From the NCBI RefSeq assembly GCF_003344045.1, contig NZ_QFWX01000003.1:1-64000 (forward strand): a stretch of DNA of 64,000 bases, given 5' to 3'. Positions 51,792 to 60,685 of this stretch are shown one piece after another. How positions within the stretch are numbered: position 1 is the stretch's first letter; each line of letters begins with the position of its first letter. A program made the translations under genes and the position numbers. The DNA is from Marinobacter vulgaris (lineage in GTDB: Bacteria; Pseudomonadota; Gammaproteobacteria; Pseudomonadales; Oleiphilaceae). The notes under the pieces were generated by a model. That model was not told where the DNA came from. It saw only the letters and a program-made list of their open reading frames with translations, and ran no database searches.

Positions 51792-53126
51792 ATGCCAGAC
51801 TCAGGAAAAATCTCGATGCGGGCAGCGCAGATAATCCGTCGGTCAATGCAGATGTTCGGTCTGTTGGCGCTGATAGCCGCTCCGGCTGCCGCCGTTACCG
51901 TCACCGGACTGTATTCGGTGGAAGTGCCGGTGGCGAGCTCCCAACCGGAAGATTTGGAGCAGGGGTATGCGGAGGGCCTGAGCCGTGTATTTGTGCGAGT
52001 TTCCGGGACCAGGGACGTACTTGGCAATGACGGCGTCGACGCATTGCTTAACGATGCTGAGTCCCTGTTGCAGTCCTATCAGTTCCTGCGTTCAGATGAG
52101 AACAACCATCGTTTGCGCATGTCCTTTGGCGCTGTAGGGGTCAATCGGGCACTGGCGTCTGTTGATGCGCCCGTTTGGGGAGCGAACCGACCTCTCACCC
52201 TGGCATGGATTGCGGTCGAGGAGAGTGGGCGACGCACGCTCGTGCACGCTGACGCGGAAAACGGCGGAGCGGATAATCAGTGGCGGAAGGTATTCCAGGA
52301 CGCGGCTATTGACCGTGGCCTCCCCGTAAGTCTTCCCCCGGAGGATTTCCGGCAGGACAGAGAACTGCTGTCTGATATCTGGGGGCAGTTCACCTCCAGT
52401 CTCAGAAGCGCCTCGGAAGAGCTGGAGCATGATCTGATATCGCTGGTGCGTGTCAGCCGGTCAGGCTCCCAGTGGCGGGCCGGGTGGGTGTTTGATGGCA
52501 TGGGCCTGGATAGCACGGAGCAGTCAGTCACCGCTGATACCAGGGAAGAGCTGGCAGCCAGGGTTATCGGACGCTGGGCCGAAATGTTTGCGGATCGCTA
52601 CGCGGTGGCCGGAAGCGATGTCGGCGAATCGCCGCAGGTCGATATTGTGGTGCATGGTGTGACCACACTGACCGATTACGCCGGTGTGAGTAGTGCGCTC
52701 GAGAAGTTGTCCCCGGTAACAGACGCTGGTGCCACCCAGGCCAGAGCCAGCCAGTTGAAGTTACGGGTTGTTTTTTCAGGGGAAATGGAGCAGCTGAAAC
52801 AGTACATAGCGCTGGATCCCCGCCTGGTGCCGCTGTCTGATGCGGAAGTATCCCGGATACCGGTCAGCGAAAGCAGTGATTCTGGAGGCGGCAGCGATTC
52901 CGCTGAATCTGGCTCCGAGGAGTCAGTTGTGCAGACGCCCGAAGGCGGCGTCGCTCTGGCCGAGGACAGTGCCGAGAACACCAGTGCTACTGCCAATCCC
53001 CTGTTTGTCTATGAGCCGTTGCTGGTCGATGAAGAGGAGTCGGAGCAGGCATTCGAGTCACTGTACCAGGTGCTGCACTACCGGTGGCAGCCGGCTTCAA
53101 TCATTGACCCGGAAAACGGAGAGTAA
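51792..53126 (+). CDS. DUF2066 exported protein
   Basis: 444 residues from the ATG at 51792; the next ATG at 51816 has the better AGGAAAA site, so either may be used. A signal peptide (MFGLLALIAAPAAAVTVTG) leads into the DUF2066 domain (VEVPVASSQPEDLEQGYAEGL and RVSGTRDVL). Near residue 355-410 there is a Ser/Glu/Asp/Gly-rich low-complexity stretch (ESSDSGGGSDSAESGSEE) of unknown role. The DUF2066 gene between purM and hda is also found in Pseudomonas. Function unknown. Confidence 0.88.
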   Translation: MPDSGKISMRAAQIIRRSMQMFGLLALIAAPAAAVTVTGLYSVEVPVASSQPEDLEQGYAEGLSRVFVRVSGTRDVLGNDGVDALLNDAESLLQSYQFLRSDENNHRLRMSFGAVGVNRALASVDAPVWGANRPLTLAWIAVEESGRRTLVHADAENGGADNQWRKVFQDAAIDRGLPVSLPPEDFRQDRELLSDIWGQFTSSLRSASEELEHDLISLVRVSRSGSQWRAGWVFDGMGLDSTEQSVTADTREELAARVIGRWAEMFADRYAVAGSDVGESPQVDIVVHGVTTLTDYAGVSSALEKLSPVTDAGATQARASQLKLRVVFSGEMEQLKQYIALDPRLVPLSDAEVSRIPVSESSDSGGGSDSAESGSEESVVQTPEGGVALAEDSAENTSATANPLFVYEPLLVDEEESEQAFESLYQVLHYRWQPASIIDPENGE

Positions 53127-53159
53127 TTCCCGGGTGTCGCAAGGAGAGGGAGGCGTGTC

Positions 53160-53720
53160 ATGACGACGCAACGCTGGCGCTGGATTCCCAATGCCCTGAC
53201 GTTTCTGCGTATCATGATGATTGTTCCTTTTGCGGCTGCCCTCCTGGCCACGGAATACCGGCTTGCCCTGGTGATCTTCTTTTTGGCGTCGGCCACCGAT
53301 GCGATTGACGGCTTTCTTGCCCGTCATTTCGACTGGCGGACCCGGTTGGGCGCGATTGCGGACCCTCTTGCCGACAAGGCTCTGCTGATAACGGCTTACC
53401 TCATGCTTACCCTTACCGGTGTACTGCCGCCATGGCTGTTCGGGCTGGTGCTGGGAAGGGATCTCGTAATTGTTGGTGGCGGGCTGGCTTTCCACTACGG
53501 GGTTGGTCGTTTTGATTTGCAACCCTCGATCCCCGGTAAACTCAACACGCTGATCCAGATACTGGTCGCGCTGGCGATTATGGTTCTGCTGGCGGGCTTG
53601 CCCATGCCGTCGTGGGTTCTCGATGCGGGAATTCTTCTGGTGGCGGTTTCCGCCGTGTTCAGCGGGGGGCACTACATTGCCGTCTGGAGTCTGAGGGCCT
53701 GGAGGATCAAGAGACAGTGA
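53160..53720 (+). CDS. CDP-alcohol phosphatidyltransferase (PgsA-like)
   Basis: 186 residues, four to five membrane spans. The CDP-alcohol signature DAIDGFLARHFDWRTRLG followed by AIADPLADKALL gives the full D-G-x-x-A-R ... G ... D ... D pattern. The start WIPNALTFLRIMMIVPFAAAL is typical of PgsA-type phosphatidylglycerophosphate synthases, though other alcohol acceptors are possible. hda begins inside its stop codon. Confidence 0.93.
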   Translation: MTTQRWRWIPNALTFLRIMMIVPFAAALLATEYRLALVIFFLASATDAIDGFLARHFDWRTRLGAIADPLADKALLITAYLMLTLTGVLPPWLFGLVLGRDLVIVGGGLAFHYGVGRFDLQPSIPGKLNTLIQILVALAIMVLLAGLPMPSWVLDAGILLVAVSAVFSGGHYIAVWSLRAWRIKRQ

Positions 53721-54415
53721 GTGCATCCCAACTGGCGCTGGGCGTGAAGCTACGTGACGACGCCCGCTTTGATAATTTTCACGGAGACAGAAACGCAGCG
53801 GCGGCAGCCCGGCTGAGAGACGTCTGTGAGAGGGCTGATCCGATGCCGGTCGTTGCAGTCTGCGGCGACGCCGATACCGGCAAGAGTCATCTGTTGCAGG
53901 CCGTCTGTCACCTGGCCGAGCGTCGTAACCAGAGTGCCGTGTGCGTCAGTGTGAACGAACTCTTGCCGTTCGGGCCCGAGGCGCTGGACGGCCTTGAGCA
54001 CCAGTCGGTGATCTGTCTGGACGACCTCGACCTCATTGTCGGCCAGGAAAGCTGGGAAGAAGCCGTCTTCCATCTGTACAATCGGGTAAACGATCGCGGC
54101 AGCCTGATGGTTGTCAGCTTGTCGGAAGTGCCCGGCGAGCTGCCATTTCTGTTACCGGATCTGGTATCAAGGCTGCGCCACGGCTTGACGATTCAGCTGG
54201 GAATATACCGGGATGATGACCGGTTGCGAATTCTGATGGCCCGGGCAGAACAGCGTGGACTGGTTCTTGGCGATGACGTCGCGGTCTATATTCTAAGGCG
54301 TGCGCCGCGGAAGCTTGCCGATCTGCTGGCGATTCTGGATCGCCTGGACGAGAACTCATTACGTGCCCAGCGGCGGCTGACGATACCCTTCGTCAAGTCG
54401 GTGATGGGTTGGTAG
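53717..54415 (+). CDS. hda: DnaA-related regulator Hda
   Basis: 232 residues from the GTG overlapping the upstream stop; open codons further upstream belong to the neighbouring gene. It is a AAA+ DnaA-domain III homologue without the DNA-binding domain, which promotes DnaA-ATP hydrolysis with the sliding clamp. The clamp-binding motif is near the N-terminus (ASQLALGVKL). The Walker A is modified (CGDADTGKSHLLQA), Walker B is VICLDDLDLI, and sensor-type residues follow. Its location next to the PgsA-like gene and DUF2066 matches pseudomonads. Confidence 0.93.
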   Translation: MSASQLALGVKLRDDARFDNFHGDRNAAAAARLRDVCERADPMPVVAVCGDADTGKSHLLQAVCHLAERRNQSAVCVSVNELLPFGPEALDGLEHQSVICLDDLDLIVGQESWEEAVFHLYNRVNDRGSLMVVSLSEVPGELPFLLPDLVSRLRHGLTIQLGIYRDDDRLRILMARAEQRGLVLGDDVAVYILRRAPRKLADLLAILDRLDENSLRAQRRLTIPFVKSVMGW

Positions 54416-54450
54416 GCGATTAAATACAGGGAAAAGGTCAGGGGAAAAAG

Positions 54451-55248
54451 ATGAGACGAGTAGTGTTCAATCAGAAAGGTGGTGTGGGTAAATCCAGTAT
54501 TACCTGTAACCTGGCGGCCATCAGTGCCGCCCGGGGCAAGCGCACACTGGTCGTCGACCTCGACCCCCAGGGCAATTCAACCCATTACCTGCTGGGTAGG
54601 CCGGCAACGGAACTGAAAGACACCGTAGCGGACTACCTGGAGCAGATGGTGGCGTTTACGGTGTTTAACCGGCGCGCCGATGAGTTCGTTCACGCCTCAC
54701 CCTTCGACAACCTGTTTGTCATGCCGTCCAGCCCGGAACTGGACTTTCTTGAACACAAGCTGGAAGCAAAGCACAAGATTTACAAATTGAGGGAAGCGCT
54801 CAAGAAGCTGGGGGAATCGTTTGACGAAATCTATATTGATACGGCGCCGGCGCTGAATTTCTATTCCCGTTCCGCTCTGATCGCAGCACAAAGATGCCTT
54901 ATTCCCTTCGACTGTGACGATTTTTCACGCCAGGCGCTCTACAGCATCCTCCAGGAAATCCAGGAGCTCCAGGAAGACCATAATGAAGACCTGGTGGTGG
55001 AGGGGATTGTCGCCAACCAGTTCCAGCCGCGAGCCAGTTTGCCCAAAAAACTGGTTCGCGAACTGATGGACGAGGGCCTTCCGGTATTGCCGGTAAGACT
55101 GTCCAGTTCGGTCAAGATGAAGGAGTCCCACCAGAGCCGTCAGCCTCTGATCCATATGGCTCCCAAACACCCACTGACAAGGCAGTACGAAGACCTGTAC
55201 CGGGTGCTTCATGGAGAAGCTGTCGATCTGGAACCACTGGCCGACTGA
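54451..55248 (+). CDS. Orphan ParA/Soj-family ATPase
   Basis: 265 residues. The deviant Walker A is NQKGGVGKSSITCNLA, with LVVDLDPQGNSTHYLLG and IYIDTAPALNFYSRSAL (Walker B). No ParB gene or parS-like site is next to it, and no N-terminal helix-turn-helix, so it is unlike plasmid ParA. It lies between hda and yqcC in one orientation. ParA-type ATPases position cargo such as chromosomes, chemotaxis clusters or polar machines; its cargo is unknown. It is not the chromosomal parAB pair. Confidence 0.92.
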   Translation: MRRVVFNQKGGVGKSSITCNLAAISAARGKRTLVVDLDPQGNSTHYLLGRPATELKDTVADYLEQMVAFTVFNRRADEFVHASPFDNLFVMPSSPELDFLEHKLEAKHKIYKLREALKKLGESFDEIYIDTAPALNFYSRSALIAAQRCLIPFDCDDFSRQALYSILQEIQELQEDHNEDLVVEGIVANQFQPRASLPKKLVRELMDEGLPVLPVRLSSSVKMKESHQSRQPLIHMAPKHPLTRQYEDLYRVLHGEAVDLEPLAD

Positions 55249-55257
55249 GAGCGAATT

Positions 55258-55596
55258 ATGGCAACACAGTCCGATCATATCGCCCAGGTAGCCGATCGCC
55301 TGCTGCAGATCGAGATCGAGTTGCGGCAGATGGGGGCCTGGGAAAGCGATCCGCCACCTGATGAGGCACTGCAAAGCGCGAAACCGTTTGCGGTGGATAC
55401 GCTGGAATTCACCCAGTGGCTTCAGTTTGTGTTTGTCTGGCGCATGAAAGTCCTGATCGAAAATCAGCAGCCGCTGCCAGAGGTATCCGGTATGGCGCCT
55501 ATGGCCGAGGAGCATTTCCGGGGCCGGGCCGAATCCGGTCGCGGCCTTATCCGGGAACTGGCGGAGATGGACCGGCTGCTGTCCGGGCGGTCCTGA
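55258..55596 (+). CDS. yqcC: YqcC family (DUF446) protein
   Basis: 112 residues, helical and acidic. The stretch IEIELRQMGAWESDPPP and FTQWLQFVFVWRMKVLIE are the YqcC signature. In E. coli the gene is next to truC, but here it follows the orphan parA by 9 bases. Its stop lies 5 bases from the nadC stop on the other strand, with no terminator visible. Function unknown. Confidence 0.9.
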   Translation: MATQSDHIAQVADRLLQIEIELRQMGAWESDPPPDEALQSAKPFAVDTLEFTQWLQFVFVWRMKVLIENQQPLPEVSGMAPMAEEHFRGRAESGRGLIRELAEMDRLLSGRS

Positions 55597-55601
55597 TCCG
55601 T

Positions 55602-56450
55602 TCAGCTGGTCTCTTCCAGCCGCATGGAGAGATCCACGGCCCGGACATCCTTGGTCAATGCCCCGATGGAAATATAGTCCACGCCCGTTTCTGCGACCGG
55701 CACCAGGGTCTCGCTATTTATGCTGCCCGAGGCCTCCAGCCTGGCGGCACCGGCGGTGCGGGTAACCGCTTTTGTCATATCCTCCAGCGAAAATTCATCC
55801 AGCATGATAATGTCCGCGCCGGCGGCAAGGGCCTGCTCCAGCTCTTCGGGGTTTTCGGTTTCCACTTCCACGGGACGGCCAGGGGCAATGCGGCGGGCTT
55901 CTCTTACCGCGTTGGCGATCGAACCGCAGGCGGCGATATGGTTTTCCTTGATCAAGAACGCGTCCCAGAGGCCGATACGGTGATTGTGGCAGCCGCCGCA
56001 GGTTACCGCGTATTTCTGGGCCAGTCTCAGGCCCGGAAGGGTTTTGCGGGTATCAAGCAGTCTTACACCGGTATGGGCGACCCGGCGCGCGTATCCGGTG
56101 CATACAGTGGCGACACCTGAAAGCATCTGCAGCCAGTTCAGGGCCGCCCGCTCGGCGGTAAGCAGGCTGCGGGCGGGGCCGTCCATGGTAAACAGTAACT
56201 GGTCCGGAGACACTTCGTCCCCGTCTTTGACCTGCCAGTCGAGAGTAACTTTCGGGTCCACCTGCCTGAATACCTCCTCAACCCAGGCCTTGCCGGCGAT
56301 GGTGGCGGTTTCACGAGTGATCACCCGTCCCCGGCTTATCCGGTTTTCGGGTATCAGCATGGCGGTGATGTCACCCTCTCCGATGTCTTCCCGGAGGCTC
56401 TGGGCGACGGTTTCTACGCGTGATTGGCGAAGCAGTTCTGCTGGAATCAT
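55602..56450 (-). CDS. nadC: Nicotinate-nucleotide pyrophosphorylase (carboxylating)
   Basis: 282 residues from the ATG at 56450; upstream in-frame codons are not protein-like. It makes nicotinate mononucleotide from quinolinate and PRPP in NAD synthesis. Signatures are [54 protein letters not shown] and the C-terminal [14 protein letters not shown]. Divergent from the DUF1631 gene. Confidence 0.97.
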   Translation of the reverse strand: MIPAELLRQSRVETVAQSLREDIGEGDITAMLIPENRISRGRVITRETATIAGKAWVEEVFRQVDPKVTLDWQVKDGDEVSPDQLLFTMDGPARSLLTAERAALNWLQMLSGVATVCTGYARRVAHTGVRLLDTRKTLPGLRLAQKYAVTCGGCHNHRIGLWDAFLIKENHIAACGSIANAVREARRIAPGRPVEVETENPEELEQALAAGADIIMLDEFSLEDMTKAVTRTAGAARLEASGSINSETLVPVAETGVDYISIGALTKDVRAVDLSMRLEETS

Positions 56451-56561
56451 GGTTGTGGGTTCCGGTCCTGGATTTGGGATCTGGGCACGTGATCGATTCG
56501 GGGTAGTGATTCTAAAGCCCGGCCGCGTATTCGCCAAACGGAGTGAACCGGAATGCCAAAC

Positions 56562-56577
56562 TGTGACGGCCATCACC
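56562..56577. promoter_or_regulatory. CRP/Vfr-like site in the nadC/DUF1631 divergent region
   Basis: TGTGA-N6-TCACC, one base from the TGTGA-N6-TCACA core bound by CRP-type regulators, preceded by AAAC. It lies 98 bases before the DUF1631 ATG and 112 before nadC. The regulator is inferred from the motif alone. Confidence 0.4.
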
Positions 56578-56590
56578 TAATCACAAAAGG

Positions 56591-56614
56591 TGACAAATTC
56601 TGACACAAGATGAC
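56591..56614 (+). repeat. Three TGAC motifs at exact 10-bp period
   Basis: TGAC occurs at 56591, 56601 and 56611, each 10 bases apart and so on one face of the helix, 61-84 bases before the DUF1631 start. A TAAGAT hexamer at 56627 could be a -10 element. This looks like a phased activator-binding array; no regulator can be named. Confidence 0.4.
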
Positions 56615-56674
56615 GGGGCTAAGGCCTAAGATGTCTGATAGCACAGTTTCCCCGATAACGTCCGGAGTAGCCGA

Positions 56675-58948
56675 ATGGCGCAGGATAACAAGGTTGTAAG
56701 TCTCAGAGCCCAGAAGGTGCCAGGCAGAGTTTCCCTGCCGGCCTCGCTGGTGCGCCTGCGTGACGTATCCGGTCAGTCACTGAAGTCGGTCCTGTCGGGT
56801 TTCTTCGACAAGGCTGACGATGCGCTTTTTGAGCTCGCGGACAAGGCTGGCACCAACCAGGACCAGGTTGCCTATTTCGATGCGATGCGGGAACTCAGGT
56901 TACGTCGCAAGAACATGACGGTGTCGGTCCTGCAATACGTCAGCCGCGCATTCAATGAAATTGGTTCTTTCCGGCCGCTCGGCGGCAGCGGCGCGCTGGA
57001 TGAAGTCGACCAGGACTCCCTTGCCCTGGTCGATCACGCGGATCTGGAACAGCAGGTTGCTATCGATAATCTGATTAACAAGCTTCGCAACCAGCATGCC
57101 GAGGCAATCAGATCACTGAATGTTCGTGTATCCCACCTGGTGACCTCTGCCAGGCTTGATGACAGCCAGATGCCTCTGAGCCCGGAAGTGATCTGTGGTG
57201 GCGTTGCCGAGGCCTGTGCCGACCTGGAAATCGATATCCGCGCCAAACTGGTGGTGCTGAAGCTGTTTGATCGCCTGTTGGTTGGCGTTCTGGGCGATGT
57301 ATACAAAGATGCCAACCGGACGCTGATCGCAGAAGGCGTTATGCCAGACATGCGCCGCGCACCGGTGAAAGGGCATTCGTCGCCGGGAACACCCGCTTCC
57401 GGGGCTGGCCATGGTGGCGGCTTTCTGTCGGAGCATACGGGGGCTGATGCTGCGGGGCCATTGACCGCTCCGTCCGGCGATGTCCGCGCCACCTTCTCGG
57501 AACTCAGTGCGTTGTTGCGCCAGGGACAGGCCCAGAGCGCCGCAACTGGCGGAGCGTCCAGGGGCGCCGCGTTGCTGGATACCGGTACCCTGATGTCGCG
57601 GCTGAGCGATATACAGGCGCAATCCATACACTGGGGGCAGGGGCAGGTGGTGTCCCTGTCAGAGCAGCTACAGCCGGTGCTTCGGGCTGAGGCCGGAGGC
57701 GCGCTCAATGTCGGCCAGGTGGATAACGATGTCATCAACCTCGTCTCCATGCTGTTCGACTTTATTCTTGAAGACCGTCAGCTACATCCGGTCATGAAAG
57801 CGGTTATCGGGCGGTTGCAGATTCCCGTGCTGAAGGTGGCCCTGAGCGACAGGAACTTTTTCAATCGCGGTGGGCATCCGGTAAGAAAGCTCCTCAACGA
57901 GCTGGCCATGTCGGCCATAGGCTGGACCGAGAAAAAAGCAGGCCAGCGCGATCCCCTGCGGGAAAAAATTGAATCAGTCGTTGATCGTGTACTGAATGGC
58001 TTTACCGACAACGTCGAGATATTCAGCGAGCTTCTCAGTGACTTTGGTCATTTCATGGACCTGGATCGCCGTCGCAGGGAGCTGGTGGAACAGCGCCTCC
58101 GCGACGCGGAAGAGGGTCGGGCCAAACAGGAAAGGGCTTCGAGGGCCGCGGACGTTCTGTTGAGCGAACAGATGGGCGGCCGTGACCTGCCACCCCAGGT
58201 GATCACCCTGCTGAACGAGGCCTGGTCCAAGTACCTGCAGTGGATAGTCCTTCGCGAGGGCGAAGACAGCGAGCGCTGGCAGGCGGCGTCTGCCCTGACT
58301 CGCCAGTTGGTCTGGAGCGTGGATCCAAAGCCGGTCGAAGAGGGCACCCGCAGTGAACTGCTGAGGGCAATCCCCGGTATCGTGGATGGGCTGAGGTCCG
58401 CAATGCAGGAGATAGCCTGGGACCCGTTCGCCACCGACGCCGCCATACGGGATCTGGAGTTGGCCCATGTGGACGTGTTCCAGCGCCTGGTGACAACATC
58501 CCGGCAACCGGCGCCCACTGAAGAGCCGGAACAACCGGAGCCTCCCCGGAGCGAAGTTGCCATCGCTGCGCCAGATAGTACCCAGGAGGCATTACCGCCT
58601 GCTGGCGTAGTGACAGAAACGGTTATTCCCGAGCCTGGCGATGCTGTGGAAGCGAACAGTCACATCGATCCACAATGGCTTGGGCGAGCCGACAGCCTGC
58701 GTGTCGGGTCCTGGATCGAGCTGATCCGCGAGGGTGGCAAGATCCGCTGCAAACTGGCCGCGTTTATCAAGGCCACGGGCAAATACATTTTCGTCAATCG
58801 CAGTGGTGCGAAAGTGGCTGAGTATCACCGTGAAGGCCTTGCCGCAGCAATGGCGGCAGAGGAAATCACCATGCTTGATGATGGCCTGATTTTTGACCGC
58901 GCCCTGGAGTCGATCATCGATAATCTTCGCAACAGTCGCAAGGATTGA
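56675..58948 (+). CDS. DUF1631 family protein, 757 residues
   Basis: Long, mostly helical cytosolic protein of the DUF1631 family. The N-terminus has VSLPASLVRLRDVSGQSL. A Gly/Ser/Ala-rich flexible segment spans about 230-300 and a Pro/Glu-rich linker about 605-660. A compact C-terminal domain (about 665-750, beginning LRVGSWIELIREGGKIRCKLAAF) resembles a small beta-barrel of the PilZ type but lacks its usual RxxxR motif, so that assignment is only a suggestion. No function is established. A CRP-like site and three phased TGAC motifs lie in the gap upstream. Confidence 0.88.
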   Translation: MAQDNKVVSLRAQKVPGRVSLPASLVRLRDVSGQSLKSVLSGFFDKADDALFELADKAGTNQDQVAYFDAMRELRLRRKNMTVSVLQYVSRAFNEIGSFRPLGGSGALDEVDQDSLALVDHADLEQQVAIDNLINKLRNQHAEAIRSLNVRVSHLVTSARLDDSQMPLSPEVICGGVAEACADLEIDIRAKLVVLKLFDRLLVGVLGDVYKDANRTLIAEGVMPDMRRAPVKGHSSPGTPASGAGHGGGFLSEHTGADAAGPLTAPSGDVRATFSELSALLRQGQAQSAATGGASRGAALLDTGTLMSRLSDIQAQSIHWGQGQVVSLSEQLQPVLRAEAGGALNVGQVDNDVINLVSMLFDFILEDRQLHPVMKAVIGRLQIPVLKVALSDRNFFNRGGHPVRKLLNELAMSAIGWTEKKAGQRDPLREKIESVVDRVLNGFTDNVEIFSELLSDFGHFMDLDRRRRELVEQRLRDAEEGRAKQERASRAADVLLSEQMGGRDLPPQVITLLNEAWSKYLQWIVLREGEDSERWQAASALTRQLVWSVDPKPVEEGTRSELLRAIPGIVDGLRSAMQEIAWDPFATDAAIRDLELAHVDVFQRLVTTSRQPAPTEEPEQPEPPRSEVAIAAPDSTQEALPPAGVVTETVIPEPGDAVEANSHIDPQWLGRADSLRVGSWIELIREGGKIRCKLAAFIKATGKYIFVNRSGAKVAEYHREGLAAAMAAEEITMLDDGLIFDRALESIIDNLRNSRKD

Positions 58949-59048
58949 TTGCATAGCAAGGCCGGCCACTTTGTGCTTCAATCACAGGCACCAAAGCAAC
59001 AGAGGCGGATTGCTGAAGAACATCCGTCGCCGGCCAGCTGGAAACACA

Positions 59049-59675
59049 TTGTCTGAACAAAACGCGCCCCACCGCTCCACTGAACCCCCAGAAACCCCGG
59101 CTTCCCGCCTGCGCCGCACGGGACGTGTGACCACAGCACGGTGGTGTCCTTCACCCAACTTCGGCGTGCGTCCGGATGGCGCAGGCATTTCCCTGCTGGT
59201 CGTTCATAACATCAGCCTGCCGCCAGGGCAGTTTGGCGGCGACGCCATAGAGCGATTTTTCTGCAATCAGCTTGATGGCTCTGCTCACCCCTATTTCGAG
59301 ACGATTGTCGGGATGACGGTGTCGTCCCATTTGCTGATTCGACGTGACGGGGAATCCGTACAATTTGTCAGCCTGCTGGACAGGGCCTGGCATGCAGGCC
59401 GGTCATGCTTCCAGGGTGAGCGGGAATGCAACGACTTCTCGATAGGCATTGAGCTGGAGGGGGCGGATGACATTCCCTACACCTCCGCCCAGTATCAGAC
59501 ACTGGTGGAGCTGTCACAGATGATTATGGCGGCCTGGCCGGAGATTACGCCTGAGCGGATTACCGGCCACAGTGATATCGCGCCGGGCCGGAAAACCGAC
59601 CCCGGCCCGGCGTTCAACTGGCGTCACTACCGGGAAATGCTGAGTGCCCGGCGGCAAACCGGGAGCAGTGGCTGA
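59049..59675 (+). CDS. ampD: 1,6-anhydro-N-acetylmuramyl-L-alanine amidase
   Basis: About 208 residues. There is no ATG near the expected start, and I chose TTG at 59049 (protein beginning SEQNAPH); TTG at 59010, which has AGAGG upstream, is an alternative. The core aligns well with E. coli AmpD: CPSPNFGVRPDG, SLLVVHNISLPPGQFGG (zinc His), CNDFSIGIELEG and ITGHSDIAPGRKTDPGPAF (zinc His and Asp). It recycles cell-wall muropeptides in the cytosol and so keeps AmpR-type beta-lactamase induction off. The next gene, ampE, begins on its last base. Confidence 0.93.
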   Translation: MSEQNAPHRSTEPPETPASRLRRTGRVTTARWCPSPNFGVRPDGAGISLLVVHNISLPPGQFGGDAIERFFCNQLDGSAHPYFETIVGMTVSSHLLIRRDGESVQFVSLLDRAWHAGRSCFQGERECNDFSIGIELEGADDIPYTSAQYQTLVELSQMIMAAWPEITPERITGHSDIAPGRKTDPGPAFNWRHYREMLSARRQTGSSG

Positions 59676-60562
59676 TGGTGCTGGTGGTGTTTCTACTCGC
59701 GTACCTGACCCGGCGCAAGCTGGATGCCGCAAACACCATGCCGGGAGATGCGCTCTGGCGTGCGGCCTTTCGTGCCGGCAGTAAAACTTCCGCCGGCAAA
59801 GAGGCTGTAAAGTGGAAAGGGCTGCTGATGGTCACAGTGCCGTCGGTGTTGCTGGCAGTTGCCATGTGGTATCTGGCTGAACTGGGCTGGAAAGTGGCGA
59901 CCTATCCCCTGGAATTCGTTTTGCTGGTCATGCTGATGGGGGCACCAGGCTGGAAAGCACCGCTGGAGGCCTACAGTTCGTCCTGGGCCAGAGGTGACAT
60001 GCAGGCTGCCTGGCATCACATCAAGGACAACCTCCCTGCCAGAGATCGAGGTGCTGCTGCATCTCCGGACGAGATGCACCTGCTCCTGTCTCGCACCTTG
60101 CTGGTCAATGTATTTGAGCGATTTTTCCTGATTGGCTTCTGGTATGTGGTTGGTGGCCCCGCGGCTGCCTTTTTTGCTAGGGGAGTCATTGCGTTGCGCG
60201 ATCACTGGCCACAGGCGGCTGCAAGGCCTGGTTACGCAGCGTTGGCAGAGCTGCTGAACTGGTTACCGTCCCGTTTGTTGTCATTTACCTTCGGCGTGGC
60301 CGGAGATCTTGCAGGCTGGATAAGCGAGAGGAAAGGTGCTCTGTTCGGTGTGACCCTGACAACGGACCAGGTTCTGATGGGAGCGGCCAACGCTGCGCTC
60401 ACTGGCTATGCTCTGGACCCGGGACGATTTTCACGGATTCATCCTGACGAATGGCCCGGATATGGTCGTCGCAGTCTGGATGCGATCCGGAATTTGCTGA
60501 ATCGAAGTATGCTGGTGTGGATCTGCTTGTTGGCTCTGCTGGTAATTGCGGGGGTTATGTAA
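59675..60562 (+). CDS. ampE: AmpE-like membrane protein
   Basis: 295 residues, with about four hydrophobic segments (VLVVFLLAYL, LLMVTVPSVLLAVAMWYLAEL, FVLLVMLMGAP, WICLLALLVIAGVM). ERFFLIGFWYVVGGPAAAFFAR is the conserved AmpE/CobD-like stretch, and ANAALTGYALDP lies near the end. It overlaps ampD by one base (TGATG). AmpE is regarded as a sensory or signalling partner of AmpD; its mechanism is unclear. Length fits the family. Confidence 0.9.
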   Translation: MVLVVFLLAYLTRRKLDAANTMPGDALWRAAFRAGSKTSAGKEAVKWKGLLMVTVPSVLLAVAMWYLAELGWKVATYPLEFVLLVMLMGAPGWKAPLEAYSSSWARGDMQAAWHHIKDNLPARDRGAAASPDEMHLLLSRTLLVNVFERFFLIGFWYVVGGPAAAFFARGVIALRDHWPQAAARPGYAALAELLNWLPSRLLSFTFGVAGDLAGWISERKGALFGVTLTTDQVLMGAANAALTGYALDPGRFSRIHPDEWPGYGRRSLDAIRNLLNRSMLVWICLLALLVIAGVM

Positions 60563-60606
60563 GCATCACGTTTAAACAAAAATTACATTTTTACTCCGAA
60601 AAAACC

Positions 60607-60633
60607 TCAAGTTTGTAGTACTTTAGTCGATAA
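60607..60633 (+). promoter_or_regulatory. FliA (sigma-28) promoter for the chemotaxis receptor
   Basis: TCAAGTTT (60607-60614), an 11-base spacer, then GTCGATAA (60626-60633). Against the sigma-28 consensus TAAAGTTT-N11-GCCGATAA only two positions differ and the spacing is exact. It lies 52 bases before the GTG start of the methyl-accepting protein, in a 123-base AT-rich gap, so the receptor should be expressed with the late flagellar genes. Confidence 0.7.
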
Positions 60634-60685
60634 ATTAACAATAGAATCATGTTTCATTTTTTCGATGCCTTGAGTGGGAGTACAC

